DNA of 64,000 bases from Bretschneidera sinensis (taxonomy: Eukaryota; Streptophyta; Magnoliopsida; Brassicales; Akaniaceae), in assembly GCA_023935145.1 (NCBI GenBank), contig CM043698.1:64936001-65000000 (forward strand). The letters are read 5' to 3'. Positions 1 through 10,499 of the stretch are shown here, piece by piece. How positions within the stretch are numbered: position 1 is the first letter of the stretch; each line of letters begins with the position of its first letter. The notes beneath the pieces are model-generated. The model had not been told where the DNA came from. It searched no databases and worked only from the letters and a program-made list of their open reading frames with translations. Made by a program: the position numbers and the translations under genes.

Positions 1-1176
1 GTAAGTGCACAAGGTCTGTGGTAGCATAGTGTGCAAGTGCAAGATCATTTCCACAGGGATTGGTGAATTTTTATTCAGAATTAGTTTCTTCAAGTTAAAA
101 GAGAAATAACAATTTGATTATGAGTAAATAAAAATAATGAGATCATAGGGCTACTATATCCACCACTAATTATACTTTCCCACTAACTAAAGTTTCAATG
201 TTCTTGCCTTATCATGAATATCTAATGGTTACCAACCTAAGGGCTTGGCCCACACCTTAAGCTATTAATCTCCCTATGCAACGAGTTAGGCATGGCGTAT
301 ACTCTAACTCTATTCTCTCTTAAGGAATTCAGCATTAGTGTATACTAAGTTGTTCCTTAAGAGAGCATGAGAGTTGTGGAGATCAGCAACCACACGAGAC
401 CTAGGGCTTGGTCCGCTCCCAGTTTCCCATGTTGATTAACCCAGGAACCCAGGACTCGGTCATCCAAATTGATTCGACTAACCTATCCATACCACATGCA
501 TACGTTGATCAGACACATACATATGAGGATTGTAAATATAAACAGGTATTAATCAAGTTAAATATTCTAACAAGGCTATAACAAAGATAATCAATGAATG
601 AATATGTGGTAAAGCATAACTAGGGCTTCAATTGAGCCCTATGGGAGTTTCGTTACACATACTAAGTAAAGTAAACATGCTAGACATAATTAAATAAAAA
701 AAGAAAACTAAAACCGAAGAAGACTAGAGAGACGAGTCGTCAATTCCTCTCCTAAGCTCTCTACTTCGAATCTAGAGCCAAAGGCATACTAAAAAGAAGA
801 TAAGCTCCTCAAAAGGGAGATACTGTTTCTGTGTTTTATAGGGCTATTTATAAGGTTCTAAAGGTGCCTTGAAATCCTAATTTCCAAAACTGGCTCTACC
901 GCTTCTCTGTGCATGTGCGCACAATCGCATGCTTCTGCGCTCGAGCGCATGGGTGTGCTCGATTGCTTTTGCGCTCGATCGCAGTCATGTTGCGCTCAAT
1001 CGCACTAGCTCTTTCCAGATCTTCAGTTTTCTTCCTTTAAAGCTTCAAAATGCTTTCTTTTCTTCACAAGCCTATAAAAAACACAAAAATGAAGTAACAC
1101 ATAATAAAATTTGTAAACAAAGAGCTTAACAAATATAAATTAAGGGGCTTAAATATGAATATTTAAGCTCCTATCA
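1..1176 (-). repeat. Left (3') LTR of Athila-type element, truncated by window edge
   Basis: This stretch is a near copy of 3951-5142, with several indels between the two. It ends in CTCCTATCA, so on the minus strand the LTR begins TGATAGGAG. About 58 bases of its other end lie outside the window. Directly after it (1177-1195) comes a sequence that reads on the minus strand as a purine-rich AGTTTGGGGGTG tract, the expected polypurine tract before a 3' LTR. The LTR also contains a cluster of GCGCTCGATCGCA-like palindromic motifs around 905-1010. Confidence 0.9.
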
Positions 1177-1740
1177 CACCCCCAAACTTACATATTGCTA
1201 GTCCTTTAGCAATACAAAACAAAAGACTATGTTGAAACAAAATTAAAGATAAATTCATTTTCGTGATACTCAAAGATTTAGGTTGTGCATAAAACTATGG
1301 TAACCGTTCATGAGTAAGCTTATAATAAAAACACATTTTTGTATTGAAAACGGATTTTCAAAAGTTCATGTTACTTACCTAAGGTTGGCTTAAGACATCG
1401 CAAGTTTGATTTGTGTGTGACGAGTTAGCACATATAAGATAGGGTTTTCACATAATTTTAGTGTATAGTGTTTTGATGCCCAAACCTTTATCGAACTCCT
1501 TATCAAAGAGAACAAAAATGGCATAATGGTTGCTTCTTTTTCTTTTTCTTTTATCATGCGATCTTTGCCATGTCGAGTTCCATCAAGCTTTCTAATTGAC
1601 CCTTGTAAAGAGTGTTTGGCAAATGACTCCCAAACCAGATGGTTTTAGGGCATTAAGTGTAAAGACACTCCTAAGGACTTACTAACTCGAGTCAAAAAGA
1701 CTATGGAACTAACAGGTTTTAATGTTTCTAAATGAAATTC

Positions 1741-1924
1741 CCACATTTTGACATAAACACTCAATGCTTACTGAGGCAAGAGGCCCAGTTACTCAGTGAA
1801 AATTTTTATTATGATCATTAAAGGCTTACTTCCCACCTTTTGACATGAAGACTCACTGCTTACTGAGGCAAGAGGCCCAGTTACTCAGTGGAAAGTTTTT
1901 AATGATCATTAGAAGCTTTCGATT
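1741..1924. repeat. 92-bp imperfect tandem duplication
   Basis: The segment beginning TTTTGACAT and containing CTTACTGAGGCAAGAGGCC occurs twice, offset by 92 bases (second copy from 1838). It lies in the non-coding post-pol region of the Athila-type element. Confidence 0.8.
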
Positions 1925-2574
1925 TTCTTTTTGCATGATGAACATTTTTCTTTATTGTTCTTATGCCAAAGTGTTCTTTTTAACAAGTTATCCGATTATA
2001 GTTAGGTTATGAAAACATATATAAAAGAATTATGTGTCATACCCCACACAAATGCGTGCTAAATATGCTTGTGCAAATTTGGATCAAACTCGTGAATTTT
2101 TAGATGCCTTGAGGTAGGTAACTAAACTTTGTAAAATTCCTATTACAAGACTATGTGTTCTAGTTTTTAAGCTTACTAATGAAGTTTTATCAAATTTTTA
2201 AATCAACCAAAATTTTTTTTACCAAGTGAACATGCATTTATCTTTCCTAAAAAAAAAACTGGGACAAAGTGTGTGAATGTGTCTCCCATACCCCCAAACT
2301 TAAATTACACATTGTCCCCAATGTGTGAATAACATAGAAAGATCTGACCTGGGAGATGGAGAACTAGCTAGGTCGGCATGGCTCATAGCATACCCCCAAA
2401 CTTTAATGGATGCACACATTGTCCCTAAAAAAGAAAAACTAACATAATACGGGAAAACTAGAAGTACTAAAAATAAAAAATAACAATAAATATGTCAAAC
2501 AATAAAAATAAAAGGATAAGCTGTGGGGTGCCTCCCATGAGCACTAAGTTTAGCGTCTTCAGCCGGACCAAGCC

Positions 2575-3560
2575 TTATTTTTCCCTAAAACTAAGATTGG
2601 CAGCAACTAGCACAGGTGGTGTCTTATTCTCTCCCATATAAGCATAAGTTAAGTGCTCTTGCAATTGCTTGAATTCCAAGTTAGGTGCCTGTACAATAAA
2701 ATGGAAAAAAATAGTACTAGTAAGCACATGAGGGTCAAATGGATCGGTGTACTTACTTAAATGCTTTGAAGAGGCTTTAAGGAGGTGCACAGTGTTGATG
2801 ATGTCATCAGTAACATCCTCACATTTGGGCTCAATATCTGATCCTTTGAGACAATGGGTGAGGGTGGTCTCCAATGGATCAATGTGATGGACATGACAAA
2901 CTTGCTCAACAACACCTTGCTGTCGTTCACTCAGCTCTTTAGCCAATTGCCCCACTTGTACTTCCAATCTTTGAATGGCTTGCTCATGCTTTACAATTAT
3001 TTCCCTTTGCTCAGTCCGGAATTGTCTTTCCTCTGCCATGAATTGTTCTTGTGAAGTCATCAGCTATTGTTGTTGAGTTACCAATTGCCTCACAAGATTC
3101 TCTAGGTCACTTTACTCAATCTGGAATTGTCTTGCCTTTGCCATGAACTGCTCTTGTGAAGTCATCAGCTGTTGTTGTTGAGTTGCCAATTGCCTCACAA
3201 GATTATCTAGGTCACTTTGCTTTGATTCCGGAACTGATTGGGAATTTCTTTGTTGCCCTTGAAAGTTCAAAGCATTTTGATTATTGCTCCATGAGAAGTT
3301 GGGGTGGTTTCTCCATCCAAAATTGTAGGTATTTGCATAAGCACTGTTTGGTCTCACATAGGTCGCTCGCTTGGAATCTGTAGATGAATACAAATGGTAA
3401 GTCTCAGTTGTGTGATCAAATTGAGAATATAAAGCACATACCTTGAGTTATGTGGCTCGTGGATTAGGTGGGTTGTTCCGTGCAGTCATGGCTTTTACAA
3501 GCATATCTATCTTCCTCTCCATAGCAACATATCTAGCTTCCGCCATTGGTTTTTTCCCTT
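2575..3560 (-). pseudogene. Decayed gag region of the Athila-type element
   Basis: Read on the minus strand, the 3393-3112 frame contains GWRNHPNFSWSNN, a hallmark of Athila-lineage Gag. Upstream (3560-3400) the frame starting MAEARYVAMERK continues the same protein across a stop. The frame 3060-2575 holds a Gln/Glu-rich coiled-coil-like stretch (RLEVQVGQLAKEL) and ends in a segment related to the Gag-Pol junction (EHLTYAYMGE). At least two in-frame stops separate these blocks, and everything downstream (protease, RT, integrase) is missing. It is therefore a non-functional Gag remnant. Assignment to the lineage rests on recognised motifs and on the tRNA-Asp primer site, not on a database search. 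Confidence 0.75.
3013..3222 (-). repeat. 105-bp tandem duplication inside gag
   Basis: Two copies (about 3013-3117 and 3118-3222) encode closely similar peptides containing MTSQEQFMA. The period is a multiple of three (35 codons), so the duplication itself keeps frame. The copies differ at several bases, including the stops that now split the frame. Confidence 0.8.
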
Positions 3561-3869
3561 GAATGAATTAGTTGAAAAAATTTAGTGTAGCAGTTTCAAT
3601 ATTGCTTCTCAGGTACTCTCAGGAGCTTTTGCGCTCGAGCGCACCAATAACAGTGCTCGATCGCACTGGGAATGCGCTCGATCGCACTAAGGAGTGCACT
3701 CGATCACAATGAGAACAGAAACTCCTCTACACACCTGAACAAAAACAGAAAACGAAAAGAAGGAATAAATCTAATTTTTTGTTAAAAATAAAAGTAAAAC
3801 AGAACAAAATAAAATAAAATAAAATAAAATAACTAATGAAAATAATTCCAAAAAGAAATTTAGCACAAT

Positions 3870-3886
3870 CCCCGGCAACGGCACCA
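3870..3886 (-). other. Primer binding site (tRNA-Asp type)
   Basis: The plus strand reads CCCCGGCAACGGCACCA, equal to the 3' end of plant tRNA-Asp (including CCA) except for one base (A in place of G). It sits seven bases from the inner edge of the right LTR, as expected for reverse-transcription priming on the minus strand. Confidence 0.85.
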
Positions 3887-3892
3887 AAAACT

Positions 3893-5142
3893 TGTTATGA
3901 TGATTATCTACTTAAATCAATATGCAAATAACCGTTCTAACTTTACTTGCAAGTGCACAAGGTCTGTGGTAGCATAGTGTGCAAGTGCGAATTTTTATCT
4001 AGAATTAGTTTCTTCAAGTTAAAAGAGAAATAATAGTTTGATTGTGAGTAAATAACAATAATGAGATCATAGGGCTACGATATCCACCACTAATTATACT
4101 TTGCCACTAACTAAAGTTTTAGTGCTCTAGCCTTATCATGAATATCTAATGGTTACCAATCTAAGGGCTTAGCCCACACCTTAGGCTATTGATATCCCTA
4201 TGCAACGAGTTAGACATGGCGTATACTCTAGCTCTTTTCCCTCTTAAGGGATTCAACATGGGTGTATACTGAGTTGTTCCTTAAGAGAGCATGAGGGCTG
4301 TGGAGATCGGTAACCACACGGGACCTAGGGCTTGGTCCGCTTCCGGTTTCCCATGTTGATTAACCTGGGAATCCGGTGTGGATATCCCTTGTTACTAATG
4401 TCGAACCCAGGACTCGGTCATCCAAATTGATTCGACTAACCTATCCATACCACATGCATACGTTGATCAGGCACATACATATGAGGAATGTAAATACAAA
4501 CAGGTATTAATCAAGTTAAATATTCTAACAAGGCTATAACAAAGATAATCAATGAATGAATATGTTGTAAAGCATAACTAGGGCTTCAATTGAGCCCTAT
4601 GGGAGTTTAGTTACACATGCTAAGTAAAGTAAACATGTTAGACATAATTAAATTTAAACAGAAAACTAAAACCGAAGAAGACTCGAGAGACGAGTCGTCA
4701 ATTCCTCTCTTAAGCTCTCTACTTCGAATTTAGAACCAAAGGTATACTGAAAGGAAGATAAGCTCCTCAAAAGGGAGATATTGTTTCTTTGTTTTACAGG
4801 GCTATTTATAGGGTTCTAAAGGTGTCTTGAAACCCTAATTTCCAAAATAGGTCCGAAAGAAATCTTTCCAAAACTGGCTCTGCCGCCTCTCTATGTATGT
4901 GCGCTCAATTGCATGCTTCTGCGCTTGATTGCTTTTGCACTCGATCGCAGTCATGTTGCGCTTGATCACACTAGCTCTTTCCAGATCTTCAGTTTTCTTC
5001 CTTTAAAGCTTCAAAATGCCTTCTTTTCTTCACAAGCCTATAAAAAACACAAAAATGAAGTAAAACATAATAAAATTTGTAAACAAAGAGCTTAATAAAT
5101 GTAAATTAAAGGGCTTAAATATGAATATTTAAGCTCCTATCA
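3893..5142 (-). repeat. Right (5') LTR of Athila-type element
   Basis: This is a complete LTR of 1250 bp starting TGTTATGATG and ending CTCCTATCA on the plus strand, so both strands show TG...CA ends. It repeats 1-1176, with a 35-base segment near 4372-4406 missing from the left copy and other indels. The neighbouring base 5143 begins coding sequence of an interrupted Gypsy element. Confidence 0.9.
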
Positions 5143-6240
5143 GTGCCGCTACACGCCCTATCAGCCTTTGCACTTTTTTTTATCGTCTGATGAGGAGTCA
5201 TACCGAGGATAGCCTCAATCTTCTCTAGGTTAGCTTCTATTCCTCTTTGGGTGACCATAAAACCGAGAAATTTCTCTCTAGTAACTCCGAACGCGCACTT
5301 CTCAAGGTTCAGCTTCATCCGATGATGCCCAAGCACCTCGAATGCCTTTTCTAGGTCGGAGTTGTGCTATTTGGCTTTGATTCTCTTGACTAACATGTCA
5401 TCCACATAAACTTCCACATTTCTTCCGATCTGCTCACGAAAGATCTTGCTCACCAATCTCTGATTGGTTACCCCGGCGTTTTTGAGCCTGAACGGCATGA
5501 CTTTATAACAGTACAGCCCTTGGTCAGTGATGAAGGCTGTTTTCTCCTGGTCATGCTCGTGCATAAGGATTTGGTTATAGCCAAAATAGGCATTTATGAA
5601 AGTCAGAAGTTCATGCCCTGAGGTGGCATCAACTAGTTGATCAATCTGCGACAGGGAAAAACTATCTTTCGGGCAGGACTTGATCAGATCAGTGAAGTCA
5701 ATGAAAATTCACCACTTTCCGTTGGGTTTTTTGACCATTACCATATTGGATGCCCAGTCGGGATAGTACGTCTCCCAGATAAAGTCAGCTGCGAGTAGTT
5801 TATCAACTTCGATCTTGATGGCTGTTTGCTGTTTGGGGGCAAATGATCTTTTCTTCTGAATGACTAGCTTGTGGCTCAGGTCAATATTTAGCCAATGCAC
5901 GATGACCTCAAGGTTAATCCCGAGCATATCTGTGGCTGACCACGCAAACAAGTCTTGATTCCTCCGAAGAAAAGAGATGAGTGATTCTTTGAGATTATCG
6001 AGGAGATCGGAGCGAATTTGGATTGTTCTGGAGATATCTTTGCCAAGTGGGATAGCGGTTAGTTCCTCCATGGGTTGGCCAAGTAGGGTTTTGATCTCAT
6101 CTCTAAAATCTTCCACTTCGAGGGGCAAAGCCTTAGTTCTTTTTCCTCCCCTTATAGCATTCAGATAACAGGATCTAGAGACCTTGCTTGTCCCCTCTGA
6201 CTTCACCCATTCCATCGTGAGTGGGGAACTTCATTTACAA
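5143..6240 (-). pseudogene. Gypsy reverse transcriptase remnant
   Basis: Three minus-strand blocks belong to one RT. 6215-5709 covers the linker to the N-terminal fingers and ends MVMVKKPNGKW. 5564-5367 holds the palm with VYVDDMLVKR, containing the catalytic YVDD. 5336-5143 holds the thumb segment with NLEKCAFGV and KFLGFMV. Translation of 5708-5565 shows further palm sequence broken by stops. The protein stops at 5143, where the Athila-type LTR begins. Codon disruptions show it is not translated as an intact polyprotein. Confidence 0.85.
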
Positions 6241-7127
6241 ATGGTAGGTGGAAACAACCGCTTTCAGTTTGTTGAGAGTGGGTCTGTCGAGAATCACATT
6301 GTAGGACGATGGTCATTTGATTACTAGAAAAGTAGTATGTACAATAGTAGTCCGTGGAGCCATCCCTACACTGACTGGAAGAACTACACTGTCTTCTGCG
6401 AACACTAGAGCCCTCGATAAGCCATAGAGCGGGGTGGAGATCTGTTCTAACTGACTATCTTTCAACTACATCTTCTGAAATGCATCATAGAATGTCCGCT
6501 GAATTTTTGTTATCCACCAAGATGCGTGTGACATCATGGTTGGCTATAAGGAAGGAGACTATCATGGCATCATTGTGCAGGGTCTGTACTCCGTCCAGAT
6601 CATCGTCCGTGCATGAGATTGTCTGGTTTTTCTTTCTTCGCTTATGAGGTCCACTGACAGAAGCTATGGACTTGGCTTATGTTTTCCTGTTCTACCCAGA
6701 GTTGCTTCTAGCGACTGGTCCGCCGTAGATTGTTTTGATAATTCTAGTGACTGTGACTTCTTGGCCTCCCTGGTCAGGTTTTCCTCGGTTCGGCCTCGTA
6801 CTCTTCTAGGGAGCTCGATACTCTTGGTTCTGACTAGAAAGACGTCCGAGACTTTTCTTAGATCAATCGGGCATTCCTCCTTGCCACGATGTGATAAACT
6901 CCTTTAAGTACCCTCGGTTGATAAGGGCTTCAATTTGTTGCTTCATAGCGTGGCACTGCTTAGTATCATGCCCATGGTTTCTCTGGAATGGACACCACTT
7001 GCTCTGATCCCCGTTGAGGTGCTACGGCTTCGAGGGCCATCAAAGGATTGCCCTATCCTAAACTTACATCAAGACATTGGTTCTGGATGCATTGAGAGGA
7101 GTGAAACTTTCAAAATTGGTGGATGCT

Positions 7128-7700
7128 TTACATCCGCCCTCGTGGTGGGGGTTTTTTGGTTGTTCCACCTTGAGGATCGCTTGTGTCTTTCATCTTCTTC
7201 TCCGTTTTCCCTTCATTTTCTCTTCGAAAAGCTTGATCATCTTCTGCCAGCATGTACTTCTTTGCTCGGGTTAAGACTTCGTTCATGTCTTTAGGCGGTC
7301 GCCTGGTGAGCTTGAAGCTAAAGATTCCAGATCTTAGTCTATTTTTGAATGCCAGCACCTGAACATGGGGATCGAGGTCAGGGATCTCCCAAGTGGAAAC
7401 GTTGAACCTTGAGATGTAAGCTCGAAGCCTTTCCCCTCGATGTTGAATGATGTTGAACAGACTTTCCGAGGTCTTCTTAGGTCCCTTGCAACTAAGGAAG
7501 TGGGAAGCAAAGGCATAGCTGAGCTCTTTAAAGGTGCTGATGCATCCTAGCTTTTGCCAAGAATTCCTCGTGCTGATAGCTTTTTCAAGCATCAAGGGAA
7601 ACACTTGGCACATGATAGGATTGGAATGCCTATGTAGCATCATGGTGGTCTTGTAATGCTATAGGTGGTCCAAGGGATCTGCCGAGCCATCGTAGGCCTT
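7128..7700 (-). pseudogene. Gypsy Gag (retrotransposon gag domain)
   Basis: The minus-strand frame 7643-7128 (171 codons) shows the retrotransposon Gag fold signature: an aromatic/charged block with SYAFASHFLS, then RLRAYISRFN and a helix-rich end (MNEVLTRAKKYMLAEDD), as in Tat-lineage Gag proteins. No zinc knuckle was found in this frame. The protein would normally form the particle around the element's RNA. It is an open block within an otherwise broken element. Confidence 0.75.
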
Positions 7701-8329
7701 GATTTGTGGCATCTGAAAATTTAGTGGGAGTGGAGCTTCGAGAACTTCCTGTGTGAATAGTGGGTCCTAGACGTTAAGTTCATCCAGGACGTTATGATTC
7801 CGACATTTGAAGGCCTCGTTGATTTTCTCTTTCATCTCATCGATCCGTTTGTCCAGGTCGAGGTTGCTTTTGGAGGAGGAACCTCCTCTAAATCTACTGG
7901 CGCGAGGTGGTGAAGACTCTACAGTGGATAGACTGTCGATGGGGGGCTTGTCATCAAGAGGGCTAGTTTTCTTGGGAGTGCGGTGAGGAGATAAAAGTGA
8001 GGGCTGTCGACTTCCTCTCAGGACTTCATCGGCAGGTTTGTCACCAAACGAGAGAGCTCTAGGAACTGTTCTTGAATCATTAAAATAGCGTGATGCGCTG
8101 AGGTGGCTCCTTTGAGATCTTCAGGAGGATCTATCTCAACCTGACGCGAATGTTGCATCCCCAGAAGAGCTCACGAGTCACGACCAGGGGTCATGTGTTC
8201 AGACACAATGGGGAACCTTGAGCCGAAAATCTGCTGCTGAGCTGGAGGTCTGGAATTTCTAGGCCTGCACAGAGTAAGAGTGATGAACTAAAGAGTCACT
8301 AGAGGAAAATAGGAGTGATGCCTCCGAGG

Positions 8330-8343
8330 ATTCTCTGATACCT
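8330..8343 (-). other. Primer binding site (tRNA-Met type, degenerate)
   Basis: The plus strand reads TTCTCTGATACC. On the minus strand this gives GGTATCAGAGAA, close to the common TGGTATCAGAGC site complementary to initiator tRNA-Met. It directly precedes the inner LTR edge at 8345. Confidence 0.65.
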
Positions 8344-8344
8344 T

Positions 8345-8728
8345 TGTTAGTGCAAGGTTTTGAGAAATCGAAGAGGATTATGGTATTAATGGTGATAGAG
8401 TTCTAGTAATGAACTTGAACTGAGTTGAGATTTGCGTACTTTGGGCTTTTTATAGTGGTTCAGGGAGCAAATTGATCACATGCTTGGGACGGTGCGATCC
8501 TTGAGATCTCTTTTTTTTTCCTTCGAGGGGTCTTGTTACGTGTCCAATGACAGCACAATCCCTGAAATCTTGCTTCCGTTTTTGCGTGTGAAAAGTCTAT
8601 GAGTGGTTATGACTTTGTCATCTGTTCTGCTACGTGCCCATTATTGGCTCAGTCACGTATCATCTGATCATTGGAGGAGGGGTTAGCCACGTGTCACCAC
8701 GCTATTGGAGAGTGAATTTTTTACTACA
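8345..8728 (-). repeat. 5' LTR of the Gypsy (Tat-like) element
   Basis: This is a 384-bp segment with TG at one end (TGTTAGTGC) and CA at the other (TTACTACA). A TATA box reads TATAAAAA on the minus strand (plus positions 8447-8454), at a plausible distance from the LTR start. A CACGTG element lies near 8687. The second LTR copy is outside the window, so the outer boundary rests on TG/CA, the primer site and the break in the LINE frame. Confidence 0.65.
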
Positions 8729-9539
8729 CCTCTACTTCTTACCCTCTTTCTCTACAAACACATCAATGTGGTAATTAGAAAAACTAATTAGACGAACCAG
8801 AATATCACCCCTCCACATAAGCACAACTCCACCACTTCTACCAATACTATCCACCACAAAAGCATTCTGGAATCTGCAAACATTCTTTATTCTAGTAAAT
8901 TCATATTGGAACAGCTCGGTTTCCATTAAGAAAACCATATTGAGTCCTTGCTTCTCCACTAAATTGCAAAGATCACGAACCGCACGAGGGTTCTTAAGCG
9001 CTTGACAATTCCATGCTAAACAACTCATTGGGATCAGCAGGATTGGTCCACACCAATCTCCACCATTACAATGTTCGTTCATGCAAGTGAATCAATCATT
9101 ATACTCTCTCCCTCTTCCTCCCCCTCTCCTCAACCTCCATATCATCATATTCGTTCACTGTTCCTCTACTAACTGTTTTCGTCTTACCACCCGCCTCAGT
9201 AACTCCTTTCTTCTTACTACCTCATTTCTTCTTACTATCTCTACCATTCCTTTGGATATACTGCCACTTTGACCCCTTTGAAATCCTTGGCCATTTCCTA
9301 TTCTTCTTGTTGTTTCCCCTTCCTCTACCAAGTTTACACTTGCATTGAAAACCATTATCGTATTCGCATTGCCATTCCTAACAGAAACATGAGAACTAAC
9401 AGAGACATGAGCTACACTTACCATTTTCTGACTTATCGGGACTGAATGTTTGCTTATGGCTTGTACTTCATGCAACGACATTTGTTCTAAATCAATAAAT
9501 AAGTATCGTTTTGCATTGCTACTCTCCTCTCTATTAGAA

Positions 9540-10055
9540 TTTTGTTTGAATTTTTTTATATGGGCTACTGCTAATTATAGTGGTTTTGGTTTTATAAAAC
9601 TGAATCAACGGATTTGATCCAATGAGAAAAGTACGAGAGTCCACTGTTGCCAAGTGGTAATCAGTTTGTTTGGGCTTATGCATATCTTAATATTATTAAT
9701 ATGAGTCAGCAGCTAGTGTAAGCATTAGTCCAATATGGCCCGTAGATGGAATGACTTATTTGGACTTTCAATAACTAGCGTTATTGATGCGTATATAAAC
9801 AGGTTAGGTCTCCTCTTTAGCTCCCAGTACATTTAAGTATTCGATTTTCTATCCATCTAAAAAAGCAGCTATTGTGAAAATACAAAGAAAAAGACGTAAC
9901 CTTGATCATACTTCCGCTGTGAAGTAATTCAAATTTTCGCTGTGAAGATGACTCAATCAGGTATGCGATTTACTTAAGCAACTATTTGTGTTTTAATTTC
10001 ATATATGATACTATTGTTTGTGTTAATTTAAGCCTACAAATTTTTGTTGTACAGC
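9540..10055 (+). other. Insert of unknown origin inside LINE ORF1, promoter-like
   Basis: This stretch separates two halves of LINE ORF1. It holds a plus-strand TATATAAA (about 9790-9797), a downstream pyrimidine/AC-rich leader, an ATG at 9949 with a short frame (MTQS) that runs into GTATGC like a splice donor, and near 10054 a pyrimidine-rich run ending TACAG like an acceptor. It could be a captured promoter plus first exon or an unrecognised transposon. No target duplication was found. Confidence 0.4.
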
Positions 10056-10185
10056 TCTTCCTTCTCCCTCTCATTTGCAATGACGAGTTAACCACATATC
10101 GTTTGCAAGCATGTCTGCCTACAAACTCAACACCTTTTCCAGTAGATACAGAACCTGATTTCGACCCTAAACCCAGTAGATACCA

Positions 10186-10253
10186 TCCCTCTGCCCCAAC
10201 CGATCTTCTCTTCACGAACTCCCTCTGCCCCAACCGATCTTCTCTTCACGAAC
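10186..10253. repeat. 34-bp perfect tandem duplication in LINE ORF1
   Basis: Two adjacent copies of a 34-base unit beginning TCCCTCTGCCCC. The length is not a multiple of three, so the duplication shifts the ORF1 frame. Confidence 0.85.
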
Positions 10254-10499
10254 TCTTTCAGGACGTTTCAACGGCGATGCCTTAAGCCATGGTCCATACT
10301 GAATATCTTTTTCTTCCATTTCAGCTCCCTCTTTCTCTTCAGTACATTCTTTTATTCCATGGCCCATCCTTCCACATCTAAAACAAAATAAAGATAACCT
10401 CTCATATTTTATTCGAATGCAACTCTGGGCCTTCTCTCCACAATAAACAAAACATAGTACCACGAAATAAGGGACAATGTGTCAGACTTTGTTTAAGAT

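Larger units (their letters stand above)
1..5142 (-). mobile_element. Athila-type Ty3/Gypsy derivative lacking pol (non-autonomous)
   Basis: Two LTRs of about 1.25 kb flank only 2.7 kb of internal DNA. The primer binding site at 3870-3886 matches the 3' end of plant tRNA-Asp with one mismatch, and a polypurine tract abuts the left LTR. The only coding remains are gag pieces (2575-3560, minus). No reverse transcriptase, RNase H or integrase is present, so movement would need proteins from another element. The region 1177-2574 is non-coding and carries repeated runs reading CCCCCAAACTT, typical of the post-pol part of this lineage. The right LTR ends exactly where reverse-transcriptase coding of another element stops (5143), which shows a nested insertion. 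The target duplication cannot be tested because the left end is outside the window. Confidence 0.85.
5143..8728 (-). mobile_element. Ty3/Gypsy (Tat-like) element, 5' LTR to reverse transcriptase, interrupted
   Basis: On the minus strand the order is 5' LTR (8728-8345), primer site, gag (around 7643-7128), a protease-like motif (VDNKNSADIL near 6490-6520) and reverse transcriptase (6215-5143, with VKKPNGKW and YVDD motifs). RNase H and integrase would lie to the left, beyond the inserted Athila-type element and outside the window. The reading frame is broken by stops and frameshifts in pol, so this copy is dead. Its right end cuts a LINE endonuclease frame at about 8729. Confidence 0.85.
8729..10490 (-). 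mobile_element. LINE (L1-type), ORF1 and start of ORF2, broken by insertions
   Basis: The minus-strand order is right for a plant L1-type LINE. 10463-10212 encodes a CCHC zinc knuckle (FCFRCGRMGHGIKEC) followed by YGPWLKAS, as in LINE ORF1 RNA-binding proteins. 9525-9155 encodes the basic tail of ORF1. 9082-8732 begins ORF2 with the endonuclease start (MSCLAWNCQALKNPRAVRDL, then FLMET and GRSGGVVLMWRGD). The endonuclease ends at about 8729 where the Gypsy LTR starts. The element is 5' truncated near 10490 and ORF1 is also interrupted at about 9540-10055 by unrelated DNA. It is not functional. Confidence 0.85.

Noticed and set aside
2854..3383. Plus-strand frames over the gag region
   Set aside because: They are shadows of the minus-strand Gag remnant, which carries recognisable motifs.
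9543..10053. A solo LTR (TG...CA) as explanation of the insert in the LINE
   Set aside because: TG and CA are present, but the five bases on either side do not match and no second copy exists in the window.
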